Shown: piece by piece, positions 1 to 8,103 of the stretch | Layout: each line of letters starts with the position of its first letter | Position numbering within the stretch: the stretch's first letter is position 1 | Source of the DNA: WQUF01 sp031549885 | GTDB taxonomy: Bacteria; Bacillota; Clostridia; Clostridiales; Clostridiaceae | Direction: 5' to 3' | Length of the DNA stretch: 64,000 nucleotides | Assembly (NCBI GenBank): GCA_031549885.1 | Contig: JAVBPD010000071.1 | Coordinates: forward strand, 21,972 to 85,971 | Notes under the pieces: generated by a model | Database searches by the model: none | The model's input: the letters and a program-made list of their open reading frames with translations, nothing else | Told to the model about the DNA's origin: nothing | Translations under genes and position numbers: made by a program

Positions 1-527
1 TTTAGCTCTTTTAATTCTTCTTCTTTTAATAAATCTGATTTATTTATTACAATAAAATCTGCTTCTTCCATTTGCTTTTCAATTATATATAATGCACTGG
101 TATGAAGCTTTGATTCCCTATTATCTAAAATATCTCTTAATTTACTTGGGCTTACCAATACTGAAAGAGGAGCTATATCTAATTCATTTCCAAAATGATC
201 CTTTAGTGGCTGAAATATTGTAGCAGAAAGATCTGTACAGCTTCCCACTGGCTCTGCTATGATTGTATTTATGCGCTTATCTTTTCTAATGCTTTCAATT
301 GCTTCGCTAAAACCTTTAAAGTTGCAACAAAAACAACTACCACTAACTTCAAGAACATTATCATTAATATATTTTAAAAACCTTGTATCTACCAACTCTG
401 AAGCTTGGTCATTTGTAATAACCCCTATCATTTCTCTCTTTTCATCTAAATGTTTAAGAGCATTCATAATCAAAGTTGTCTTTCCTGCTCCTAAAAATCC
501 ACCAACAATAATAATCCTTGTTTTCAT
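1..527 (-). CDS. CobW/HypB/UreG-family GTPase, 3' end cut by window edge
   Basis: This is the N-terminal ~175 residues of a P-loop GTPase of the CobW (COG0523) metallochaperone family. Visible motifs are the Walker A GGFLGAGKTT near residue 10, an intact CxCC metal-binding motif in SCFCCNF near residue 70, and the guanine-specificity motif NKSD at the distal end. I chose the ATG at 527 because AAGGAG (535-540) lies 7 bases upstream; the ATG at 533 is only 1 base from it. It follows the PucR-type gene on the same strand after a ~40-base gap with no terminator, so it is probably the distal gene of the corrinoid methyltransferase set. Family members deliver Zn, Co or related metals to client enzymes. 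The client here is inferred, not shown: Zn or cobalamin loading of the neighbouring methyltransferases. Confidence 0.85.
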   Translation of the reverse strand, partial: MKTRIIIVGGFLGAGKTTLIMNALKHLDEKREMIGVITNDQASELVDTRFLKYINDNVLEVSGSCFCCNFKGFSEAIESIRKDKRINTIIAEPVGSCTDLSATIFQPLKDHFGNELDIAPLSVLVSPSKLRDILDNRESKLHTSALYIIEKQMEEADFIVINKSDLLKEEELKEL

Positions 528-566
528 TTTCATACTCCTTTAAATTTAATTTTCATATGATAAATA

Positions 567-2111
567 TTAAAAAGACCCAATAAGAGGCAATATTTTAAGA
601 GCAATTTCCATATTTAACCTATCTTCAGCATTTTTAAAATTTATATTGCACTGCTTTTCAATGAAAGCAATTCTGTACCTTACAGTATTAGGGTGTACAA
701 ACAACTGTTTAGCAGTTTCTCTATAAGCATAACTATTTTTAATAAAAGCATCTAAAGTATCTAACATTGTTTTATAATTTTCCTTGCCAAGGCCTTTTAA
801 AGGGTTCAAATATTCCTCATAATATTTTGCACTCTCTTCAGCTATTTTTTTTGATTTGAAAAACCTATAAAATCCAAGTTGCATGAAATAAAATACATTT
901 TGATTTTTATTAATAACATGTCCAAGCTCTAATGCACACATAGCTTCTTCATAACTTTGATAAATTTTATCGTAATAAGTTACAGAGCCTACAGATATTT
1001 TTATATTCTTAAATTTCTCGCCAATCTCATTTATTTTTTCAAATAAGTTTGGACTATACTTCATATATGCTAAGACTAAATCTTCTTTTAAAAATCCTGA
1101 AAAGGTACTATCCATAAACAAAGCTTTATTAATTTTTTCATAAATTAAATCATCAATATTGCTAAACAATACTATCATGCCTTCACAATACAACTCATAA
1201 CCTAAAATACATGCTTCTTTCCTAAATTCTTCTATATCTAAAACTTTAGAAATTATTTTCCTGATAAATTCACTATCATATTTTCTCTGTATTTTTCTAA
1301 CATCCCTTTGGATTCTTGTTTCCATTGTGACTAAATGAGTACAATGAGACAATAAAAGATAAACATCAGAAGAAATATATTTTTCAGATTTAATGAGCAA
1401 TATATGACCAATGGTTTTATTTTCATAAATGATTTCAGAACATACCCATTCGTAATATTTATTGTCTATCCACATGTAGTATTGATTAACATTATTGTAA
1501 AAAGATATTTGAAAAACTTTTTTATTCCACTTGTTTTTGCTGTGTATTATTTCATCATAATCAACATTTTCATGGTACATAAAAATGTCATTGCCTACTG
1601 CCACTATTGCATCTAATCCAGTCCATTTATAAAGAGTTCTTGCAATTTTTACAAACCCTTTCTCCATAATATCATCATAGATATCTTGAAAAACCTCAGG
1701 TATTTTTTTAATCTCTTTTGTTTCCTTGGACATTAGGTTTGAAGAGATGAAATCATAAATATCTCTATATGTTCCGCCTACAGGAAGATCAATAACAGGA
1801 AAATTTAATCTATTAGCTTCGGATTTTATTATATGAGGAAGCTTATTATCATAAAAGCGAAGCTGAATTGCTAAAACCGCAACTTGTTTTTCTACCATTT
1901 TTCCTATCAATTCACTTTGATAAATTTCATTGCGTAAAAAACCATAACCTGTGGTTAAGACAATTTCACCACCTTTATAATAATGGTGTGCATCAGGAGA
2001 ATCTAATACAGTAACAGATGTTATGATGTTTTTAAACCCACCATGACCAGCTAAAATCTTTGATTGTGTAAAATATTCGCACTCTAACAGCTCCTGAACA
2101 CTAATTTCCAC
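567..2111 (-). CDS. PucR-family transcriptional regulator
   Basis: A 514-residue regulator with the N-terminal PucR (purine catabolism) domain over about residues 5-130 and a C-terminal PucR-type helix-turn-helix over the last ~60 residues, including VHPNTVRYRI. The middle part looks like the usual GGDEF-like/CdaR sensory segment. It starts at GTG 2111 with AAGGTG about 5 bases upstream. It lies between the MtmB-like gene and a CobW gene on the same strand. A hairpin (2135-2162) sits in the gap before it, so its expression may be partly uncoupled. In Bacillus PucR controls purine catabolism. By context this protein probably controls the divergent methyltransferase and xanthine-dehydrogenase/transport genes, but other members of this large family respond to unrelated compounds. 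Confidence 0.88.
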   Translation of the reverse strand: MEISVQELLECEYFTQSKILAGHGGFKNIITSVTVLDSPDAHHYYKGGEIVLTTGYGFLRNEIYQSELIGKMVEKQVAVLAIQLRFYDNKLPHIIKSEANRLNFPVIDLPVGGTYRDIYDFISSNLMSKETKEIKKIPEVFQDIYDDIMEKGFVKIARTLYKWTGLDAIVAVGNDIFMYHENVDYDEIIHSKNKWNKKVFQISFYNNVNQYYMWIDNKYYEWVCSEIIYENKTIGHILLIKSEKYISSDVYLLLSHCTHLVTMETRIQRDVRKIQRKYDSEFIRKIISKVLDIEEFRKEACILGYELYCEGMIVLFSNIDDLIYEKINKALFMDSTFSGFLKEDLVLAYMKYSPNLFEKINEIGEKFKNIKISVGSVTYYDKIYQSYEEAMCALELGHVINKNQNVFYFMQLGFYRFFKSKKIAEESAKYYEEYLNPLKGLGKENYKTMLDTLDAFIKNSYAYRETAKQLFVHPNTVRYRIAFIEKQCNINFKNAEDRLNMEIALKILPLIGSF

Positions 2112-2134
2112 TTTTTCACCTTCTTATGCTAAAT

Positions 2135-2162
2135 AATGGGATGCTAATTTAAACATCCCATT
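2135..2162 (-). terminator. Intercistronic hairpin before the PucR gene
   Basis: A 9-bp perfect inverted repeat (AATGGGATG / CATCCCATT) with a 10-base loop lies between the stop of the MtmB-like gene and the PucR start. It is followed on the minus strand only by a weak T-rich run. It could be a leaky terminator or an mRNA-processing or stability element that lowers regulator expression relative to the enzymes. Confidence 0.5.
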
Positions 2163-2180
2163 AACATTTTTAATCTAAGA

Positions 2181-3602
2181 TTATTTTACATATTCTTCAT
2201 ACCATTGACCATAGACTTTGTTTAAAGGCATACCTAAATCAAGCAATTCTTTTTTAACTTTATTATATATGTCCTTATATTCTTTAGTTGGCTCCATTCT
2301 CTTTAAGTCAAAGCATTCTTGTACTGGTTTTCCCTTAGGAGGCGCAATTAATTGTTCTTCATATTTTGGAAGCACTTTTTTCACAATTTCATTAGCTTGC
2401 TTTCTTGTCATACCTGCACATGATTTAAATACCTCACCACACCACCAAGCTTCGAGTGGAGTGATATAATCTGTATACCTTCCTCCTGCTGAACGTGGCT
2501 GAGTGGTTTTTGATGCGCCGGATACGCAGTGATTCATAAGTCCCATTGCAGCTTCATATAAAAACATTTCAGTGCATGGTCCTGCAGTTTCATTTACTAT
2601 TTTGTTTCTCATAAAACCAGTATTTCTGCTTACTGCCTGTATAGCTACGCTATTTGCCCACAAAGCTTTTCTTCCGCAGTTGCCAAATAGCTGAATATCA
2701 TATACATATGAACTTGTATAATCTGCTTGCAAGATTGTAGGAAGAAGCAAGTCTGTAGCTATATTAGATATAACAGTTCCCTCAGGAGGTCCTGCATATC
2801 CTCCAATATATGAGAATCCACCTGGTCTTAATTTATGACCATTGCTAAGGCCTTGTATTATACGATGGAAATTGCTGAAAGTACATTTTAACTCTACAGG
2901 AGTTAAAGACATAGTTACATTCCCTCTACCGCTTAATGCTCCTACGCCACCTAAATGCCCATATTCTGTACAAGCACCAGCAACACCGGTACAAGCCATT
3001 CCTGGACGACCTGCTCTCCAAAGAGCCTCTTTTTTAAGCTGAGACTCATAATCTCCCATTAAAGTTTCATAAGGAGTACCTGCTCTTACCTCTCTCCCAA
3101 AAACAGTAGCAAGTGTTGGACCATGGAGTACATCCACAAGCTTATTATATTTAACTAAACCTTGAACTAGAGGCAGATAATTTTCCTCAGAGCACACAAT
3201 ACCAAGAGAAGCAGCTAAAAGTGGAGTATATGGATCTTCTGGTCTTCTTGGCTTCATGATAACTTGATCTTGGCCCTCACCTAGGATATTTTCAGTTTGA
3301 TAGTCTCTAATGCATTCTAATAGTTCGCTTTCATCTATTTTGATTATTCTTTCAGTATCTTCACACAATAAACCTAACTCTAAAGCAAGCTCCCATCCTG
3401 CTTTAAAATATCTATCTGCAAGTTCATCATCACAGTTAATAGGATTATCTGGATCATAAGTTTTTTCAAGACCATGTTCTTTTAGTTTTGCTTTGATGGT
3501 TTTTGGTATAACTTTAATATCCCAATCCTTTACAGTGCAAAGTGGGCCTGTATATGCTTTATCAAGGTTATTTAGTAGCTTTTGAACTTTCAAACTATAC
3601 AT
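2181..3602 (-). CDS. MtmB-type corrinoid methyltransferase without pyrrolysine
   Basis: A 473-residue homologue of monomethylamine:corrinoid methyltransferase (MtmB, ~458 residues). Recalled MtmB features that match by eye are the AGRPGM segment, a GGYAGxxE-like segment (IGGYAGPPEGT), AGPCTEM, and the C-terminal APPKGKPVQECFD followed by PTKEY. In archaeal MtmB pyrrolysine (UAG codon, residue 202) follows AGRPGMGV. Here the codon after AGRPGMAC is ACC, so residue 205 is Thr and the frame has no internal stop. ATG 3602 is preceded by GAGGGGG. It lies 14 bases downstream of its probable corrinoid partner. Known family chemistry is methyl transfer from a methylated amine to Co(I) corrinoid. Without Pyl the substrate is probably different; the purine-type neighbours suggest an N-methylated heterocycle, which is inference. 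Confidence 0.85.
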   Translation of the reverse strand: MYSLKVQKLLNNLDKAYTGPLCTVKDWDIKVIPKTIKAKLKEHGLEKTYDPDNPINCDDELADRYFKAGWELALELGLLCEDTERIIKIDESELLECIRDYQTENILGEGQDQVIMKPRRPEDPYTPLLAASLGIVCSEENYLPLVQGLVKYNKLVDVLHGPTLATVFGREVRAGTPYETLMGDYESQLKKEALWRAGRPGMACTGVAGACTEYGHLGGVGALSGRGNVTMSLTPVELKCTFSNFHRIIQGLSNGHKLRPGGFSYIGGYAGPPEGTVISNIATDLLLPTILQADYTSSYVYDIQLFGNCGRKALWANSVAIQAVSRNTGFMRNKIVNETAGPCTEMFLYEAAMGLMNHCVSGASKTTQPRSAGGRYTDYITPLEAWWCGEVFKSCAGMTRKQANEIVKKVLPKYEEQLIAPPKGKPVQECFDLKRMEPTKEYKDIYNKVKKELLDLGMPLNKVYGQWYEEYVK

Positions 3603-3616
3603 AAGATTTACCCCCT

Positions 3617-4312
3617 CTATTTAACTTCTGAATCAAATATTACTGTTTCTCTAGGATCTTTTTTATCTCTTTCCATCAATTTTTTGCAAAGATCCACTGC
3701 ATCAAAACCAGTTCTTGCCCAGCCATCAGCTTTAATATTTTTAGCAAAATCTGGTGTTACTGGTCCGCCACCTATTATAAAATAATACTTATCTTTTTGA
3801 TTTGAATCTTCTATATATTGAACAACATCTTTCATATAAGGCAAAGAGGTTGTAAGCAAAGTGGACATAGCTATTATATCTGCATTTACTTCCTTAGCTG
3901 TCTCTATGAATTTCTTTACAGGAGCATCTACTCCGATATTATGGACTTCAAAACCGTTTACAGATAGCAATGCTGACACTATGTTCTTGCCAATATCATG
4001 AACATCTCCTTTAGCCTGCCCAATGACTATAGTACCTTTTTTTGTAACTGATCCACCTTCTTTTTTAATTGCATCAAAGATCACCTTGATAACATCTGTC
4101 ATAGCATCTCCTGAAACCATGAGCTCAGGAAGGAAAGCTTCACCTTCATTGTATCGTTCATTAACGATATCCATACCTTTTGCAGCACCTTCATTTAAGA
4201 TTTCAAGAGGTGGAATTCCTGCATCTAAAGCCTCTTTAACAAGGCGCAGTCCATCATCAGTTTCACCATCAGCAATTGCCATACTTAAATTCTTTAATAG
4301 ATCTTCTTTCAT
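3617..4312 (-). CDS. Methyltransferase-cognate corrinoid protein
   Basis: A 231-residue MtmC/MtbC/MttC-type corrinoid carrier. Residues 1-85 form the helical B12-binding cap and the rest is a Rossmann-like B12 domain with the motif DVHDIG at residues 103-108. His105 is the expected lower axial cobalt ligand. It would shuttle the methyl group from the MtmB-like enzyme to the UroD-type methyltransferase encoded upstream. No ribosome site precedes ATG 4312 directly and an in-frame stop lies just upstream, so the start is well fixed. A strong AGGAGGG lies 61 bases away, across a hairpin (see the regulatory entry at 4313-4380). No corrinoid-activating enzyme (RamA or RACo type) is visible in the window, so reactivation must be encoded elsewhere. 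Confidence 0.93.
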   Translation of the reverse strand: MKEDLLKNLSMAIADGETDDGLRLVKEALDAGIPPLEILNEGAAKGMDIVNERYNEGEAFLPELMVSGDAMTDVIKVIFDAIKKEGGSVTKKGTIVIGQAKGDVHDIGKNIVSALLSVNGFEVHNIGVDAPVKKFIETAKEVNADIIAMSTLLTTSLPYMKDVVQYIEDSNQKDKYYFIIGGGPVTPDFAKNIKADGWARTGFDAVDLCKKLMERDKKDPRETVIFDSEVK

Positions 4313-4380
4313 GATATTTTAATTTGCTTAAAATTTATAAAATTATATTTTTATAATGTTGCTTTTAAGCAAACCCTCCT
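4313..4380 (-). promoter_or_regulatory. Shine-Dalgarno separated from the start codon by a hairpin
   Basis: On the minus strand AGGAGGG (4380-4374) is followed by an 11-bp perfect inverted repeat (4373-4363 with 4333-4323, TTTGCTTAAAA/TTTTAAGCAAA). The AT-rich loop can pair further. Ten unpaired bases then lead to the corrinoid-protein ATG at 4312. Unfolded, the SD is 61 bases from the start; with the stem folded the effective spacing is about 10. Bridging an SD to its AUG by a hairpin is known for phage T4 gene 38. That it happens here is inference. Confidence 0.55.
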
Positions 4381-4431
4381 TTCTCTTTGTTTTATATTTA
4401 AATATTTGCACCGCAACCTTGCGCATTTTAA

Positions 4432-5349
4432 TTATACATGCATTTTTAATCCAGGAAGCTTTTTTAATCCTTCAGCCATAACTCCTATGATTTTAATTCC
4501 CACTGATGATATAACCACAATTTCAGTTTTTAATAAACCTTCTTTATATGGATTCATCTCTATGTGCTCGTTTACTGCATTTATTTCAAAATTCCCTAAA
4601 TCTGTTATTGCAAAGCCTTTTACCCTATAAGTGCTCTTTAATATGGATTTAATAAAGTCTAAAAGTCCTTCTTTTGAGATTTTTTGCTGGCTTTCTAAGA
4701 TAAAAGCTCTTGGTCTTGATTCATAAGTATTGGATGATTCTTTAGAATTCTTATCGTTATATCCCATAGATTCAACAATTTGATTTATATTGACATTGCA
4801 GTAAGATGTTTCATAGATATCTGTGGAAATGTTTATTTCCTTTACTTTTCTTAAAATACTTTTTAAATCTTGATCTTCAATTAAATCCACCTTATTTATG
4901 ATAACAGCGCTGGAATATTCAATTTGACTTACTATAGCAGGAAGCAAATCATATAAATCCATAAAATTCTCAGAATCTATAACGCATATTGAACCCATAT
5001 AGCTATATTCATTTTTTATGTGCAGTTTAATAGCATCTAAGATATCTTCCATATTAGAAGGATCTGCAAGCCCTGAAGCTTCTACAAATAAATACTCAAA
5101 TTCATATTTAGACATTTCTATAAGACTATTTATAAAATTTGCTTTTAAACAAGAACAGAATATGGAACCATTCATAAGCTCAATCATTTTTATTCCATCT
5201 TTTTTTAAAAGAGCACCATCTACACTTATCTTTCCAAATTCATTGATAATAACTCCAATTTTTTTATTAGAGTATTCATTTAAAATATTCTTAAGAAGAG
5301 TGGTTTTTCCAGATCCTAAAAAACCTGTAAGAAGTATTAACTTTATCAT
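4432..5349 (-). CDS. CobW-family GTPase with degenerate metal motif
   Basis: A 305-residue P-loop GTPase of the CobW/COG0523 family. Walker A GFLGSGKT is at residues 9-16 and NKVD near the middle of the GTPase domain; a C-terminal CobW_C-like region follows. The family CxCC metal motif is reduced to CSCL at residues 65-68, leaving two of three cysteines. I chose ATG 5349 with AAAGGTG 6 bases upstream rather than the GTG at 5358, which overlaps that site. It lies between the UroD-type methyltransferase gene and the corrinoid gene, so it is probably a metallochaperone or nucleotide-driven maturation factor for this system. It is a different subtype from the second CobW gene at the left edge. 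Confidence 0.88.
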   Translation of the reverse strand: MIKLILLTGFLGSGKTTLLKNILNEYSNKKIGVIINEFGKISVDGALLKKDGIKMIELMNGSIFCSCLKANFINSLIEMSKYEFEYLFVEASGLADPSNMEDILDAIKLHIKNEYSYMGSICVIDSENFMDLYDLLPAIVSQIEYSSAVIINKVDLIEDQDLKSILRKVKEINISTDIYETSYCNVNINQIVESMGYNDKNSKESSNTYESRPRAFILESQQKISKEGLLDFIKSILKSTYRVKGFAITDLGNFEINAVNEHIEMNPYKEGLLKTEIVVISSVGIKIIGVMAEGLKKLPGLKMHV

Positions 5350-5370
5350 AGAACACACCTTTGGCTTTTA

Positions 5371-6729
5371 TTATACTTTAGAAGCATACTTTTTAATCTC
5401 ATCTATAAGTGCAGCTTTATCAGGAATTATAGAAATCCATTTTACATCTCCATTGATGCACATAGTAGGCAAATTTGTTATTCCTGCCTTTTTGGCACGG
5501 GCAATATTTTCTTTAATTGTATACTTATATTCCACATAATCTGCTATATCTTTAATCTCATCATAAATGTCTGCCACACTTTTTACCATATAAGTACAAG
5601 CTGCGCAAGTATCTGAATCCAGTGTAAAAAGCTCAATTAAAACTTTATCTCTATTTGCATAATCAGGAAGCTCTATCTCTATATCATCTTCTGCTAAATC
5701 ATAATTCTCAACCATCTTTCTGCAATCATCTGTATGCTTTACAGCCTGACTTGCAGCAATGGTATTTTCTATAGGAGTAGCATAAGGCATGTCACAGCCA
5801 GGGCTTACAATAAAGTTATGGTGGTCTACACTATCTATAAGTTCAATAACACTTTTCATGTTATCTTGTTGATTTCCAAGGAGCATAATCCTTGTAAGAG
5901 GTATATTTCCGCCAATGGTTATATTGTATTTATCTGTTATTTCTTTAGCCTTTTTTAAATTTACATTTTCATCTACTGATATAGAATCTGGATAAGTGTT
6001 GCACATAACCTCAATTTGACGAGTAGCATTGCCACAAACAAAGAAAGACGAATAAGCTTCTCTGCTTCTTATATAATCAAAAACCCCTTTAAAGGAATCT
6101 GATAACATATTTTGAAAATGCTTAGGTGATATCTGACTTACTAAAGGATCTACCACTGCAATAACATCAGCCCCAGCATCAATATAGAGCTCAGACATTT
6201 TAACGCATACTTTTGCACAAAATTCTACAAGTTCTTTAACATAAGCAGGATCATTTTTCATATCTGCAAAAATGGCGCTTCCACGCAAATGAGAAGCTAA
6301 AGTAAAAGGTCCACAAATAAGCCCATAAAGTGCTACTGATTCTCCTATTTGTTTTTCAAGCATTTTTGTAACATCTAAGATTATAGGAATTCTGCCAGAA
6401 CTTTTTGTAGGTATTTTGCATTCACATGGAATTATCTTTTCAGAGGCTAGAGGATGACCAATTACTGAAGGTGGATTTTCTTCTGACCACATGATTTCAC
6501 ATCCTAATATCTCAGCCTCTATTTGCAGATCAAAAACCACTGGCATACCATCAGGAACATATAATTTATGAACCTCTAATAAAGACTCAAACAGCTTATT
6601 TCTATCTGTTAACACATCATGAGCTGAATAGCCTTTTAATTTACCTGCATGAACTCCAGCAAATGGCACCCATGGAATGTCTTTTGTTTTTTCATGTCTT
6701 AATGCTTGTAATACTAATTCTTTGCTCAA
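5371..6729 (-). CDS. UroD-type corrinoid methyltransferase fused to a thioredoxin-like domain
   Basis: A 452-residue protein in two parts. Residues ~1-350 belong to the uroporphyrinogen-decarboxylase/MtaA-MtbA superfamily, whose corrinoid members move methyl from a methyl-corrinoid protein to a thiol or folate acceptor. Residues ~365-452 resemble a small thioredoxin/glutaredoxin-like domain with a CAAC redox pair at 375 and 378 and a cis-Pro-like NLPTMC. In MtbA zinc is held by His-X-Cys and a distant Cys. Here the Cys residues are at 232 and 312 (SPGC), but the His position is Phe230 (FFVCGN). It starts at TTG 6729 with AGGGGG 8 bases upstream. It is probably the second methyltransferase; since clostridia are not known to make coenzyme M, the likely acceptor is tetrahydrofolate, by inference. 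The redox domain's role is unknown. Confidence 0.82.
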   Translation of the reverse strand: MSKELVLQALRHEKTKDIPWVPFAGVHAGKLKGYSAHDVLTDRNKLFESLLEVHKLYVPDGMPVVFDLQIEAEILGCEIMWSEENPPSVIGHPLASEKIIPCECKIPTKSSGRIPIILDVTKMLEKQIGESVALYGLICGPFTLASHLRGSAIFADMKNDPAYVKELVEFCAKVCVKMSELYIDAGADVIAVVDPLVSQISPKHFQNMLSDSFKGVFDYIRSREAYSSFFVCGNATRQIEVMCNTYPDSISVDENVNLKKAKEITDKYNITIGGNIPLTRIMLLGNQQDNMKSVIELIDSVDHHNFIVSPGCDMPYATPIENTIAASQAVKHTDDCRKMVENYDLAEDDIEIELPDYANRDKVLIELFTLDSDTCAACTYMVKSVADIYDEIKDIADYVEYKYTIKENIARAKKAGITNLPTMCINGDVKWISIIPDKAALIDEIKKYASKV

Positions 6730-6741
6730 TGTAATAACCCC

Positions 6742-8103
6742 CTAAATGTTTATATTTTCATATACCTTATTTACTACGACCTTTGCAGCGCTCTTTACCT
6801 TATCTTCATCAATTCCTGTTAACTTTCCATCTTTATAAACGACCTTGCCATTTATCATAGTCATATAAACTGTTTTGCCATATCCCACAGTAGCTAAAAA
6901 TGAAGCTGGATCTAGCAGAGCTCCAACATGTTCCAATTTATCCACATCTATCATAAATAAATCTGCAGCTTTCCCAACCTCTAAAGACCCTATATCGTTT
7001 CTTCCAAGCACTTGAGCACTTCCCACAGTAGCAAGCTTTAGCATTTCATATCCAGTTGGAGATGTTTTGCTATTATTCATTCTATGAAGCAAGTAAGCAG
7101 TCCTAATATCTGCCATAAGGTTTGATGCATCATTGCTTCCTGAACCATCCACTGCAAGACCTACAGGCACACCTAGCTTAAGCATCAAAGGAACCTTACA
7201 AATCCCTGAAGAAAGTTTCATATTGGAAACTGGATTATGTGCAACTCCTGTTTTAGTTTTAGCAAGAACTAAAACTTCATCATCTGTAAAATGTATCCCA
7301 TGAGCAAACCATACATCTTCCCCAAGCCAGCCACATTCCTCAGCCCATTTAAGTGGACGCATGCCATAGACCTCAAGACAATAATTCTCTTCATCTATGG
7401 TTTCACACAAATGAGTATGTAACCTAACACCTTTACTCCTTGCAAGTTTAGCCGATTCTACCATTATTTCTGTATCTACAGAAAAAGGTGAACAAGGGGC
7501 AACTGCTACTTGTCTCATAGAAAATTTTTCATAGTCGTGATATTTATTAATTAACCTCTCACAATCCATCAATGTCTCTTCACAGGTTTCCACAAGATCA
7601 TCTGGAGGGAGTCCTCCTTGTTTTATTCCTCTATTAAAACTGCTTCGTCCTGCATGAAATCGTATTCCAAGCTCACCTGCTGCTTCAAACTGCCTATCTA
7701 TTAGATCTTTTGCTTCCTTTTTAGGAAAAGCAAAATGCTGGTCAAACATAGTAGTGCCGCCATATTTGATAAATTCACTCATTGCAACCATAGAAGAATA
7801 GTAAACAAATTCAGAGTTCACCTTTAACCAAACATTGTATAGATATTTTAGCCAGTCAAATAATTCAGATGATTGAATAGAAGGTATATTCCTTGTAAAA
7901 GCTTGGAGCATGTGGTGATGGGTATTCACAAGGCCAGGATAGATGAATTTTCCTTTTGCATCTATTACTTCTGCTCCTTCTTTTTCTATGTCTTTACCCA
8001 TTTTTATAATTTCTTTACCATCTACTAAAATGTCAGCATCATACAAAATACTGTCTTTTGAATCGCAAGTTATTATACATTGTGCATTTTTAAATAAGAT
8101 CAT
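6742..8103 (-). CDS. Amidohydrolase, 8-oxoguanine deaminase-like
   Basis: A 453-residue metal-dependent amidohydrolase of the cytosine/8-oxoguanine/triazine deaminase group. Metal ligands are visible as NTHHH (His62, His64), HTHLCE, FAHGIHF and the catalytic Asp in AVDGSGSND. The stretch after NTHHH, with a PSIQSSELFDWL-type signature, closely resembles my recollection of bacterial 8-oxoguanine deaminases, which also accept isocytosine. ATG 8103 has AGGAGG just upstream. It is the first gene of the minus-strand methyltransferase operon and diverges from the xanthine dehydrogenase genes, so a purine-type or similar N-heterocycle is the likely substrate. Creatinine, guanine or triazine deamination cannot be excluded from sequence alone. 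Confidence 0.8.
   Translation of the reverse strand: MILFKNAQCIITCDSKDSILYDADILVDGKEIIKMGKDIEKEGAEVIDAKGKFIYPGLVNTHHHMLQAFTRNIPSIQSSELFDWLKYLYNVWLKVNSEFVYYSSMVAMSEFIKYGGTTMFDQHFAFPKKEAKDLIDRQFEAAGELGIRFHAGRSSFNRGIKQGGLPPDDLVETCEETLMDCERLINKYHDYEKFSMRQVAVAPCSPFSVDTEIMVESAKLARSKGVRLHTHLCETIDEENYCLEVYGMRPLKWAEECGWLGEDVWFAHGIHFTDDEVLVLAKTKTGVAHNPVSNMKLSSGICKVPLMLKLGVPVGLAVDGSGSNDASNLMADIRTAYLLHRMNNSKTSPTGYEMLKLATVGSAQVLGRNDIGSLEVGKAADLFMIDVDKLEHVGALLDPASFLATVGYGKTVYMTMINGKVVYKDGKLTGIDEDKVKSAAKVVVNKVYENINI

Noticed and set aside
259..543. Plus-strand open frame opposite the left-edge CobW gene
   Set aside because: It lies fully antisense to a gene with clear Walker A, CxCC and NKSD motifs and has no ribosome site or domain.
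2988..2990. A UAG pyrrolysine codon in the MtmB-like gene
   Set aside because: The codon at the expected position reads ACC and the frame has no internal stop.
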